Of a stretch of DNA of 22,649 bases, positions 7,918-15,007 are shown one piece after another. The translations under genes were made by a program, and so were the position numbers. The stretch's first letter is position 1, and the number at the start of each line of letters is the position of its first letter. The DNA comes from Candidatus Acetothermia bacterium (GTDB lineage: Bacteria > Bipolaricaulota > Bipolaricaulia > RBG-16-55-9 > DRXL01): assembly GCA_028275205.1 (NCBI GenBank), contig JAPWVB010000008.1, forward strand, positions 1 through 22,649. Direction: 5' to 3'. The notes beneath the pieces are model-generated. The model did not search any database, was not told the origin of the DNA, and saw only the letters and a program-made list of their open reading frames with translations.

Positions 7918-8327
7918 ACCACCGAGGTGTGCTCAGCTGTCTGGTAGCCTTCATTATGCTTGTGGGAGGCTGCCAGCCTGCGCTCAGTCCCATTGTCGGG
8001 CAGTCGCATCAGAGCTCCTGCAAAGCAGTCCGCGAGGCACTCTCTGCTGATGCCGCCGTTGGGCTTCAGGTTGAGGGGCGTGCTCTCACGATACTCCATC
8101 GCGATGCGCTGACCAACTGCTGCTTGACAACAGCGATGGAAGTTGCTCTCGATGACAGAGTGATCTCTGTCTTTGAGCGGGAGCAACCGGGGGAAGCCTG
8201 CCGGTGTCTCTGCCCGCGCGATCTCTCCGTGACGATTTACTATCTCAGTCCGGGGCTGTACACCGTGCGGCTCTACCGCGATGATGAACCAGAGCCGCTC
8301 TGGGAGGGGGTGGTGCAGATCAAATGA
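7914..8327 (+). CDS. Cys-rich lipoprotein of unknown function
   Basis: A 137-aa predicted lipoprotein. The GTG at 7914 is chosen because AGGGAGGTGA lies just upstream and because it gives a proper lipoprotein signal: short basic start, hydrophobic LVAFIML, and lipobox VGGC with C20 as the lipidated residue. The mature part has C36, an adjacent pair NCC (C69, C70) and a CRCLCP cluster (C96, C98, C100), then a beta-rich end with GLYTVRLY. From memory, small exported proteins with an NCC...CxCxCP pattern and a terminal G-x-Y-x-V strand occur elsewhere, but I cannot name the family. The pattern suggests a metal site or disulfides. It overlaps the rhodanese start by four bases (ATGA) and is followed by a DsbA-like gene, which points to an envelope thiol or sulfur function. 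Confidence 0.75.
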   Translation: MHHRGVLSCLVAFIMLVGGCQPALSPIVGQSHQSSCKAVREALSADAAVGLQVEGRALTILHRDALTNCCLTTAMEVALDDRVISVFEREQPGEACRCLCPRDLSVTIYYLSPGLYTVRLYRDDEPEPLWEGVVQIK

Positions 8328-8797
8328 GCAAGAAAAAGCGCAGTGCGCCGGAGAACCCTAAAAAAGCCCTCTCTGTGTGGTGGGGGTTTGCTGGGCTGGG
8401 TGTCATCGCTCTCGTTGTCGTTCTGTGGGTGATCTTTCAGTTTTCGTCAGGATCGGTCTTCCGTCAGGTGAGCGCCGCTGAGGCGCATAAACTCATCCTC
8501 GAGCACCGGAATGATCCGGACTTTATCGTTCTGGACGTGCGGACCCCAGAAGAGTTTGCCCAGGGGCATCTGCCGGAGAAGACCCCAATGAATCTAGACT
8601 TTTATGCCCCAGGTTTTCGTGAGCGGCTGGCGCAACTCGACCGTGGGAAGACTTATTTGGTCTACTGTCGCACGGGGCACCGGTCGGGCGAGACCGTCGC
8701 TCTTATGAAGGAGCTTGGGTTTCGGCGCGTCTACGACTTACAGGGGGGCATTCTTGCTTGGCAGAGCGCCGGTTTACCCGTTAAGATCGAGGAGTGA
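8324..8797 (+). CDS. Membrane-anchored rhodanese-like protein
   Basis: Single-domain rhodanese of 157 aa. A basic N-terminus (MSKKKRS) precedes one transmembrane helix (about residues 17-41), which should place the catalytic domain outside the cytoplasmic membrane. The domain shows VLDVRTPEEFAQGHLP (69-84), the active-site loop CRTGHRS with C115, and DLQGGILAWQSAGLPV at the end. Rhodaneses carry a persulfide on this Cys and transfer sulfur to cyanide, thiols or partner proteins. The ATG is in a four-base overlap with the upstream lipoprotein, and its stop lies 11 bases before the DsbA-like gene. Three exported thiol proteins in a row argue for a shared role in sulfane sulfur or disulfide handling. 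The domain is certain; the substrate is unknown. Confidence 0.88.
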   Translation: MSKKKRSAPENPKKALSVWWGFAGLGVIALVVVLWVIFQFSSGSVFRQVSAAEAHKLILEHRNDPDFIVLDVRTPEEFAQGHLPEKTPMNLDFYAPGFRERLAQLDRGKTYLVYCRTGHRSGETVALMKELGFRRVYDLQGGILAWQSAGLPVKIEE

Positions 8798-8808
8798 AAG
8801 GAGACCCT

Positions 8809-9564
8809 ATGTCTGCCAAGAAGAGCGTCAGCTTTGTGAGCAATCCCATCGTGTGGATTGTGATCCTCGCGATTGTCGCGGCTGGGGCGCTGATCGCGAT
8901 CAATTGGATCTCGTCGCGCCCGGCCAAGCCCCCTGCTCAAGAGACCACAACCGCGCCGGCTCCGCCCCCAACGCAACCTTCCTCAACCTCCGTCGAGAAC
9001 GCCCCGGAACAGCCGACCAAGGGCGTCGCCGACGCCCCCGTCACTATCGAAGAATTTGCGGAGTTCTATTGCCCCTTCTGCGCGCGCCATCTCTTTCAGA
9101 CCTTCCCGAAGATTGACGAAGAGTACATTCGTCCTGGCTTGGTGAAGTACGTCTTTCACAATCTCATTGTGCACGGGGAGGTGGCGCAGCTGGCCGCGCA
9201 AGCGGGCGAGTGCGCTCACGCCCAGGGGCACTTCTGGGAGTATCACGACCGACTTTTTTATGTGATCTTCGAGGAAGGGAAGGGGCATCTGAGCGCGGAA
9301 GACTTGCAAGCGCTCGCCAGAGAACTCGGGCTGAACGAAGAAGCCTTTGCGAGCTGTCTGAACTCTGACTGGGCTAAATCCCAGGTCGAAAAAGATCGTC
9401 AGGTCCTGCAAGAGCTGTTAGCGAAGCTCCCCGAATCTGAGAAGCCTCGCAGCATTGGGACGCCGCTCTTCTTTATCAACGGGCATCCGTTGGTTGGGGC
9501 GTGGCCCTACGAGAAGTTCAAAGCGATGATTGACGCGGAGTTGGCTAAGGAAAGTTCCAAGTGA
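8809..9564 (+). CDS. Membrane-anchored DsbA/thioredoxin-fold oxidoreductase
   Basis: A 251-aa DsbA-family (PF13462/PF01323-type) thiol oxidoreductase. The ATG at 8809 is preceded by AAAGGAG with five bases of spacing; an in-frame GTG at 8794 has no Shine-Dalgarno. One N-terminal helix (about 13-34) is followed by a Pro/Thr/Ala-rich linker (38-70) and then a thioredoxin fold with active site FYCPFC (C88 and C91). A helical insert follows, and GTPLFFINGHPLVGAWPYEKF carries the cis-proline loop and final strand. It probably faces the periplasm or cell exterior and either makes disulfides or reduces a partner. It is co-transcribed with the rhodanese and the Cys-rich lipoprotein, which are plausible partners. 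Only 13 bases separate it from fadA. Confidence 0.88.
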   Translation: MSAKKSVSFVSNPIVWIVILAIVAAGALIAINWISSRPAKPPAQETTTAPAPPPTQPSSTSVENAPEQPTKGVADAPVTIEEFAEFYCPFCARHLFQTFPKIDEEYIRPGLVKYVFHNLIVHGEVAQLAAQAGECAHAQGHFWEYHDRLFYVIFEEGKGHLSAEDLQALARELGLNEEAFASCLNSDWAKSQVEKDRQVLQELLAKLPESEKPRSIGTPLFFINGHPLVGAWPYEKFKAMIDAELAKESSK

Positions 9565-9577
9565 AGGAGGTCTTGCT

Positions 9578-10726
9578 ATGAGAGAAGTCGTGGTTGTGGG
9601 AGCGGTGCGGTGCGCGGTGGGGCGGGCCGTCCGCGGGGTCTTGCGGGAGACGCGTCCCGATGAGATGGCCGCGGCCGTCGTGAAAGCGCTGATAGAGCGC
9701 ACCGGCATTGACCCCAAAGAGCTCGACGATGTCCGTCTGGGCTGCGCCATGCCCGAAGCCGAACAGGGCATGAACGTCGCTCGCATCGCCCAGTTCTTGG
9801 CCAAGATCCCAGAGTCTGTTCCGGCGTGTACGATCAATCGCTTCTGCGCGTCGGGCTTGGAGTCGGTCGTCAACGGCTGCTATCAGATCGCTTATGGGGA
9901 TGCTGATCTCATCATTGCCGGGGGCGTCGAGTCTATGACTATGGTGCCGATGGGCGGCTACACCCCGCGCCCCAATCCCGTCTTGGCTCAAGAGTACCCC
10001 GAAGTCTATACGCCGATGGGGATCACCGCCGAGAATGTCGCTGAGAAATATAAAATCTCTCGTGAGGACCAAGACAAGTTCGCCTATGAGTCACACATGA
10101 AGGCCGTGCGGGCTACGGATACTGGGCGCTTCAAGGACGAGATCGTCCCGCTCACCGTGCGCGTAGACGGCAAGATGATCACCCATACAGTAGACGAGAC
10201 GATTCGGCGCGATACGACGCTGGAGGCGCTCGCGCAGCTCAAGCCGGTCTTCCGTGAGGGGGGCACGGTGACTGCTGGGAATTCGTCGCCTTTGACCGAT
10301 GGGGCCTCAGCGGTGCTGCTCGCATCAAAACAGAAGGCGCGCTCGTTGGGATTGAAACCGATGGCGCGATTCGTCTCGGCGGCAGCGGCGGGCGTCCGCC
10401 CGGAGATCATGGGCATTGGCCCAGTCTATGCTGTTCCCAAGGCCCTCAAAAAAGCCAAGCTCTCGCTCAAAGATATAGATCTCTTCGAGTTCAACGAGGC
10501 GTTTGCGGCGCAAGCGCTCGCGGTGATTCGCGAGCTCGATCTGCCGATGGAGAAGGTCAACGTGAACGGCGGGGCGATCGCGCTGGGACACGCGTTGGGG
10601 TCGTCGGGGTCAAGACTCTTGACGACGCTGGTGCACGAGATGCCTCGGCGAGATGCACAGTTTGGCGTGGTGACGATGTGTGTCGGTGGCGGCCAAGGGA
10701 TGGCCGCGGTCTTCGAGAGAGTCTAA
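9578..10726 (+). CDS. fadA: Acetyl-CoA C-acyltransferase (thiolase), FadA type
   Basis: Cleaves 3-ketoacyl-CoA with CoA to acetyl-CoA and a shortened acyl-CoA, or condenses in reverse. The ATG at 9578 has AAGGAGG seven bases upstream; the open frame extends into the preceding gene but does not match the family there. The 382-aa product has the nucleophile C90 in NRFCASGLE, the GGVESMTMVPM stretch, VTAGNSS, NEAFAAQA, the catalytic His in NGGAIALGHALG, and the final Cys in CVGGG. The commonly conserved GHP after the His is GHA here. From memory it resembles Bacillus subtilis FadA, whose partner FadN is the next gene. It lies 16 bases before fadN and 13 after the DsbA-like gene. The chain-length range is unknown. 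Confidence 0.93.
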   Translation: MREVVVVGAVRCAVGRAVRGVLRETRPDEMAAAVVKALIERTGIDPKELDDVRLGCAMPEAEQGMNVARIAQFLAKIPESVPACTINRFCASGLESVVNGCYQIAYGDADLIIAGGVESMTMVPMGGYTPRPNPVLAQEYPEVYTPMGITAENVAEKYKISREDQDKFAYESHMKAVRATDTGRFKDEIVPLTVRVDGKMITHTVDETIRRDTTLEALAQLKPVFREGGTVTAGNSSPLTDGASAVLLASKQKARSLGLKPMARFVSAAAAGVRPEIMGIGPVYAVPKALKKAKLSLKDIDLFEFNEAFAAQALAVIRELDLPMEKVNVNGGAIALGHALGSSGSRLLTTLVHEMPRRDAQFGVVTMCVGGGQGMAAVFERV

Positions 10727-10742
10727 CGAAGGAGAGAAGATC

Positions 10743-13148
10743 ATGCGCGACATCAAGACAGCAGCAGTTCTGGGTGCGGGCACGATGGGCGCGGGGATCG
10801 CCGCGCTCTTGGCGGGTGTGGGGATCAAGGTCCATCTGCTAGACATTGTTCCCAAAGAGCTGACCCCTGAAGAGAGGGCCAAAGGGCTCACGCTGCAAGA
10901 CCCTGCCGTGAGGAACCGCATCGCCAACGCGGGGCTCCAGAGAGCCCTGAAAGCGAGTCCGGCGCTCTTCTTCGACCCAAACGATGCCCAGCTCATCACC
11001 GTGGGGAATACAGAAGATCACTTGGATCGCTTAGGGGAAGCCGACTGGATCATCGAGGCCGTCTTCGAGCGCTTGGACGTCAAACAAGAGACGTTCGCCA
11101 AGATCGAAAAGTTCCGAAAGAAAGACGCTATCGTCAGCTCGAACACCTCTGGGATCGCTCTCGCGGCGATCACTCAAAAGTCTTCCCCAGAGCTGAAACG
11201 ACATGCGCTCATCACGCACTTCTTCAACCCCGTGCGGTATATGAAGCTGTTAGAGATCGTCCCTGGGCCGGAGACTGACCCCAAGATCGTAGAGTTCATG
11301 ATGGACTTCGCCGAGCGGCGCTTGGGCAAGGGGGTCGTCTTAGCAAAAGACACTCCCAACTTCATCGCCAACCGCATCGGGATCTTTGGGATCTCGTATC
11401 TGCTCAAAGTGATGCAAGAAGAAGGGTACAAAGTCGAAGAGATTGACGCGATCTTCGGGCCGGCGCTGGGCCGCCCCAAGAGCGCCGTCTTCCGCACCGT
11501 AGATCTTGTGGGTCTCGACGTCATGGCCGACGTGATGAAGAATATTTACGAAAATCTGCCGCACGATCCCATGCGGGAGGTCTATCGTCTGCCCGACTTT
11601 GTGCAGAAGATGCTTGCTCAAGGACTCTTGGGGCGCAAGGCCGGCAAGGGTTTTTATCAAGAGAAGACCGTCAACGGCAAGAGAGAGTTCTGGGTTTTCG
11701 ATTATAAGACTCTCGACTATCGCCCTCAAGAGAAGTTTGAGTATCCATCACTCGCGAAAGCGAGCCAGCAATCTACCGTGGGGGAGAAGATCAAGGCTGT
11801 CGTCTACGCCGATGACCGCGCGGGACGGATCGCCTGGAAGGTTCTGTCGGAGACACTGCTTTATTCAGCCCGGCTCATCCCAGAGATCTCAGACAACATC
11901 TATGCGATTGACAACGCCATGAAGTGGGGGTTCAACTGGGAGCTGGGGCCGTTTGAGACCTGGGACGCCATCGGGGTAAGAGAGTCTGTGGAGCGGATGA
12001 AGCGCGAAGGGCGAAAGATCCCCCAGATCGTCGAAGATATGCTCGCTCGCGGGGAGAGCTTTTATCAGCGAAAAGAGAGCAAGAAGTTCTATTTTGACGT
12101 TCAGACTAAGAGCTATCGTGAGCTGCCCAGACCTGCGGGCGTGCTCGTGCTCTCCGAGCTGAAAGAAGACACAAAGCGTATCATCAAAGCCACCCCAGGG
12201 GCGTCGCTGATAGATTTGGGAGATGGCGTGGCGTGCTTGGAGTTTCACACGTACATGAACGCTGTCGATGCCGACATCATCGAGATGCTTACAGCGTCGC
12301 TCGAAGAAGTTCGTAAGCGCGACTTAGTCGGCTTAGTGATCGGCAACGAGGGGCAGAACTTCTGCGTTGGGGCGAACATCGGGCTGATCTTAGGGGCGAT
12401 TGGGAGTGGGGCGTGGGAGCAATTGGGGCAGATGGTCAAGGCGTTCCAGGACGCGAACATGGCCATAAAATACTTTGAGAAGCCCGTGGTCGCCGCGCCG
12501 TTCAACATGACGCTTGGAGGTGGCTCGGAGATCGTCTTGCACTGCGCGCGGGTGCGCGCTCATTGTGAGCTGTATATGGGCCAAGTGGAGTTTGGCGTCG
12601 GGGTCATTCCCGCGGCGGGGGGCTGTAAAGAGCTTTGGGCACGGCAGCTCGAAAATCTCCCCGAAGATGCGAATATTGATCTCTTCCCGTTCTTGCAGCG
12701 CGTCTTTGAGCTGATCGCTCTCGCGAGGGTCTCCACGAGCGCCAAGGAAGCTCGCAAGCTCGGGTTCCTGCGTCGTGACGATAAGATCACCATGAACAGA
12801 GATCGTCTCATCGCCGACGCGAAGAAGGACGTTTTAGCGATGGCGATGATGGGGTACGAGCCACCGCGACAAAGAAAGCTTAAAGTGACGGGGCGCAGCG
12901 GCTATGCGGCCTTGCAGATCGCGATCAAGAATTTCCAGTGGGCCAAGCGGATCACGGATCACGAGGCGCTGATGGCGCAGAAGCTCGCGTGGGTGTTGAC
13001 GGGCGGGGACGTTCCGCCGGGCACGGAGCTCACCGAGCAGCAGATGCTCGATTTAGAGCGCGAAGCGTTCTTATCGCTCTGCGGGACGCAGAAGACCCAA
13101 GAGCGCATCCAGCACATGTTAGCAACAGGGAGGCCACTGCGGAACTGA
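10743..13148 (+). CDS. fadN: 3-hydroxyacyl-CoA dehydrogenase/enoyl-CoA hydratase fusion, FadN type
   Basis: Bifunctional beta-oxidation enzyme that hydrates enoyl-CoA and oxidises 3-hydroxyacyl-CoA with NAD. The ATG at 10743 has AAGGAGAG upstream. The 801-aa protein starts with the NAD-binding motif AAVLGAGTMGAGIA, then the dehydrogenase active site THFFNPVRYMKLLEI (H159). Two C-terminal 3HCDH-type helical segments follow (about 200-460). The hydratase domain lies at about 490-700, with oxyanion-hole loops NFCVGAN (from 539) and MTLGGGSE and both catalytic acids present (E596, E616). The order dehydrogenase then hydratase is the reverse of E. coli FadB and matches B. subtilis FadN, including the C-terminal pattern REAFLSL...HMLATGRPLRN. 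With fadA it makes a thiolase-FadN module. No acyl-CoA dehydrogenase is in the window. Confidence 0.94.
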   Translation: MRDIKTAAVLGAGTMGAGIAALLAGVGIKVHLLDIVPKELTPEERAKGLTLQDPAVRNRIANAGLQRALKASPALFFDPNDAQLITVGNTEDHLDRLGEADWIIEAVFERLDVKQETFAKIEKFRKKDAIVSSNTSGIALAAITQKSSPELKRHALITHFFNPVRYMKLLEIVPGPETDPKIVEFMMDFAERRLGKGVVLAKDTPNFIANRIGIFGISYLLKVMQEEGYKVEEIDAIFGPALGRPKSAVFRTVDLVGLDVMADVMKNIYENLPHDPMREVYRLPDFVQKMLAQGLLGRKAGKGFYQEKTVNGKREFWVFDYKTLDYRPQEKFEYPSLAKASQQSTVGEKIKAVVYADDRAGRIAWKVLSETLLYSARLIPEISDNIYAIDNAMKWGFNWELGPFETWDAIGVRESVERMKREGRKIPQIVEDMLARGESFYQRKESKKFYFDVQTKSYRELPRPAGVLVLSELKEDTKRIIKATPGASLIDLGDGVACLEFHTYMNAVDADIIEMLTASLEEVRKRDLVGLVIGNEGQNFCVGANIGLILGAIGSGAWEQLGQMVKAFQDANMAIKYFEKPVVAAPFNMTLGGGSEIVLHCARVRAHCELYMGQVEFGVGVIPAAGGCKELWARQLENLPEDANIDLFPFLQRVFELIALARVSTSAKEARKLGFLRRDDKITMNRDRLIADAKKDVLAMAMMGYEPPRQRKLKVTGRSGYAALQIAIKNFQWAKRITDHEALMAQKLAWVLTGGDVPPGTELTEQQMLDLEREAFLSLCGTQKTQERIQHMLATGRPLRN

Positions 13149-13163
13149 GAGGCCAAGCTCCTC

Positions 13164-13325
13164 GAATCACGGAAAGCACGGAAAGACCCACGGAAGGCAC
13201 CAGACTTCGTCTGGACTGGACACCTTGCCGCTTCGCAGCAAGATGAATGGTCGAGGCGAAGCCTGGTCAAGGCAAGCTTGCTGTCTTTCCGTGCGTTTTG
13301 TGCGATTCCGTGCCTTCCGTGATTC
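13164..13325. repeat. Outer inverted repeats (GAATCACGGAA type) flanking palindromic copy 2
   Basis: The left arm begins at 13164 (GAATCACGGAAAGCACGGAA). It matches the reverse complement of 13304-13325 at 19 of 20 positions. An inner block, GCACGGAAAGAC (13176-13187), also pairs perfectly with 13283-13294, so alternative foldings exist. The motif CACGGAA recurs several times on each arm. The arms enclose palindromic copy 2. Together these fill most of the 259-base gene-free stretch after fadN. This looks like a dispersed, non-coding repeat unit about 160 bases long; no open frame or transposase is present. Confidence 0.65.
13200..13266. repeat. Palindromic intergenic element, copy 2
   Basis: This diverged copy of the element at 4360-4428 is in the same orientation. 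Hairpin 1 is CCAGAC-TTC-GTCTGG (13200-13214). Hairpin 2 is CTTGC/GCAAG plus an inner GC pair and one C-A mismatch around a TTC loop (13224-13242). Hairpin 3 is CGAGGC-GAA-GCCTGG (13252-13266). Compared with copy 1, paired bases change together in stems 1 and 3 while the TTC and GAA loops stay fixed. Confidence 0.65.
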
Positions 13326-13345
13326 AAAGAAAGACATTAGGGCGC

Positions 13346-13374
13346 TTGTCAACCAGACTTCGCCCCACTAGAAT
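13346..13374 (+). promoter_or_regulatory. Sigma-70-type promoter for the PHP-domain gene
   Basis: TTGTCA (13346-13351) and TAGAAT (13369-13374) are separated by exactly 17 bases. Each matches the consensus at five of six positions. The expected start of transcription is near 13381, giving a leader of roughly 27 bases that contains the AAGGAGG ribosome-binding site of the gene starting at 13408. Confidence 0.65.
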
Positions 13375-13407
13375 ATCATTAAGAACTATACCACAAGGAG
13401 GCAACCG

Positions 13408-14715
13408 ATGAAGCGCGCTCTCTCTCTCGTTGTCATGCTCGCCCTCGTTCTGTCGTCGGCCTCGGTCCTCACCCAGCCGACCGGCCAAGTAACTCTCAGA
13501 GTGACGCTCGACGGCCAGCCCGCCGATGCCCTGATCCTCGCCCAAGATCGCTTCGGGAAGCTCTTCATCGCTTATACTGATCTCAAGGAGCTTGGCTTCG
13601 CTCGGCTCACACTACCCCAAGAGCGATATACTCTGATCGTTGACCGCGGCGCGGGCTTCACCGGAAAACCCTTCACTCAAGAGATCACCGTGCCAGCGGG
13701 CAAGACCATCGAGCTGACAGTTTCGCTCCAGCGAGCATTCTCCCCTGCAAAAGAGTGGAGCTATTACTCGGCAGACCTCCATGCCCACAGCACCGCCAGC
13801 CTCGATGGTCACACACCCATAGAGCAATTAGTGGTGGTGCAGCGCGCGGCCGATCTCGATCTCGTGTTTATCAGCGATCACGAGACGATCGCCGGACATG
13901 AGCTTTTCTTAAAGACTGCCCAAGCGCGCGGCGTCCCCGCGATCTTGAGCGAAGAGATCACGACCCCCTTAGGACATTGGAACGCCTATCCCCTCAACTG
14001 TGCCGTGACATATGCTCCGAACAAGACCCCCAAAGACTACTTCGCTGCTGCCCGCGCCTGCGGCGCGCAGATCATCCAAGCCAATCACCCTGGGTCGAGC
14101 AGCGACGGCTACTTCGCCCTGCTGGGCGCAGAGATCTTCGACTATGGTTTTGATGCTGTGGAGATCTTCAACGGCGAATTCGACCAGGGCGATGCCAAAG
14201 CGATCGAGCAGCTCTTCAAGTTCTGGAACGAAGGGCGACGCTACATCGCCGTCGGCAACAGCGACGACCACGATTGGATGGACTTTCGCTTCGAGCGCTA
14301 CGGCCGTCCGCGCACGTTCGTGCGTGTCGAGGGCGAGGTGACGGCCGAAAAATGGATCGCGGCTCTCAAGAGCGGGCGGGCGTTCACGACCTATGGCCCT
14401 CTCGTGAACTTTACAGCACAAGATGGAAAAGTCCTCCCTGGGGACACAGTGACACTGTCGCGCGGGCAAGAGATCTCACTCAAAGCTGAATTGCTCGTGC
14501 TCCCCCGCGATCCCTCCCAAGAGGAGCCGCGCACGCTCCAGTCGGCGCAGATCGTCAAGAACGGCAAAGTCTTAAAGACTTTTACTCTCAGTGAGGAGCG
14601 CGCCGTGATCACCCTCACCGATAAGCCCGCGGAGAGGAGCTGGTATCTGGTACGTGTCGTGGCCGACGACGGCGATCAAGCGTACACGAACCCGATCTGG
14701 GTAGAAGTGCAGTAG
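13408..14715 (+). CDS. Exported PHP-domain (CehA/McbA-type) metal-dependent phosphoesterase
   Basis: A 435-aa secreted or envelope metallohydrolase. The ATG at 13408 follows AAGGAGG. Residues 1-22 form a typical Sec signal peptide (MKRA, then a Leu/Val-rich core). A beta-sandwich-like region (about 27-110) precedes the PHP domain. Its metal ligands are visible: DLHAHS (H125, H127), SDHE (D157, H158), E182/E183, QANHPG (H227) and GNSDDH (D286-H288). A C-terminal beta region (about 330-435) follows. This arrangement matches the CehA/McbA-type metallohydrolases related to PHP phosphoesterases; members range from carbaryl hydrolase-like enzymes to unknown activities, so the substrate is open. It has its own promoter and is separated from the fad genes by a repeat unit. 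Confidence 0.85.
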   Translation: MKRALSLVVMLALVLSSASVLTQPTGQVTLRVTLDGQPADALILAQDRFGKLFIAYTDLKELGFARLTLPQERYTLIVDRGAGFTGKPFTQEITVPAGKTIELTVSLQRAFSPAKEWSYYSADLHAHSTASLDGHTPIEQLVVVQRAADLDLVFISDHETIAGHELFLKTAQARGVPAILSEEITTPLGHWNAYPLNCAVTYAPNKTPKDYFAAARACGAQIIQANHPGSSSDGYFALLGAEIFDYGFDAVEIFNGEFDQGDAKAIEQLFKFWNEGRRYIAVGNSDDHDWMDFRFERYGRPRTFVRVEGEVTAEKWIAALKSGRAFTTYGPLVNFTAQDGKVLPGDTVTLSRGQEISLKAELLVLPRDPSQEEPRTLQSAQIVKNGKVLKTFTLSEERAVITLTDKPAERSWYLVRVVADDGDQAYTNPIWVEVQ

Positions 14716-14754
14716 ATGCCCAAGATCAAACTTGCTGATGACCAGGGTCATAGT

Positions 14755-14782
14755 CTCGGCTATAGCTTCGCTGTAGGCTGAG
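14755..14782 (+). other. Stable hairpin between the PHP gene and the small Cys gene
   Basis: A stem of about 12 bp with one bulge and two G-T pairs closes a TTC loop (inner part TATAGC-TTC-GCTGTA). It lies seven bases before the ribosome-binding site of the gene at 14802. No T-run follows, so it is not a clear terminator. It may set relative expression of the two genes or act as a 3' end stabiliser. Confidence 0.4.
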
Positions 14783-14801
14783 AGCAGCGGAGGTGTAAGC
14801 T

Positions 14802-14996
14802 ATGACCGCCCAGGAGCAGATCGTCGAGTGCGAGTATCGCGGCCCGTGGGTCATCAGCAGTCGGGATATCTATATGGGGCAGACCTGCTGGCACCCAGAG
14901 AATCTGAAAGAGGGCCGGACGCATCTCTTCAGCAAATCGTGCGAAGAGTGGGGCGACGACTGTCCGCTCCATCGCACTCGCTCGAAAGAGCGCTGA
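14802..14996 (+). CDS. Small four-cysteine protein of unknown function
   Basis: A 64-aa open frame whose ATG at 14802 has a strong Shine-Dalgarno, GGAGGTG at 14789-14795, at six bases spacing; this is the main reason to call it real. The product is soluble, with four Cys (C10, C29, C47, C54), two of them in CEEWGDDC, and several Trp and Tyr. No signal peptide or membrane segment is seen. The four Cys could bind a metal such as zinc, but the spacing is irregular. It ends 11 bases before the convergent end of the ADP-forming ligase gene. I do not recognise the family. Confidence 0.6.
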   Translation: MTAQEQIVECEYRGPWVISSRDIYMGQTCWHPENLKEGRTHLFSKSCEEWGDDCPLHRTRSKER

Positions 14997-15007
14997 TCGC
15001 AGAACTC

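Noticed and set aside
13149..13345. CRISPR array suggested by repeated CACGGAA blocks
   Set aside because: The blocks are short, unevenly spaced and arranged as inverted arms around a palindrome. There are no unique spacers of constant length and no cas genes.
14716..14781. 21-codon open frame directly after the PHP gene
   Set aside because: It starts at the base after the PHP stop, has no ribosome-binding site of its own and overlaps the hairpin. Coding cannot be supported.
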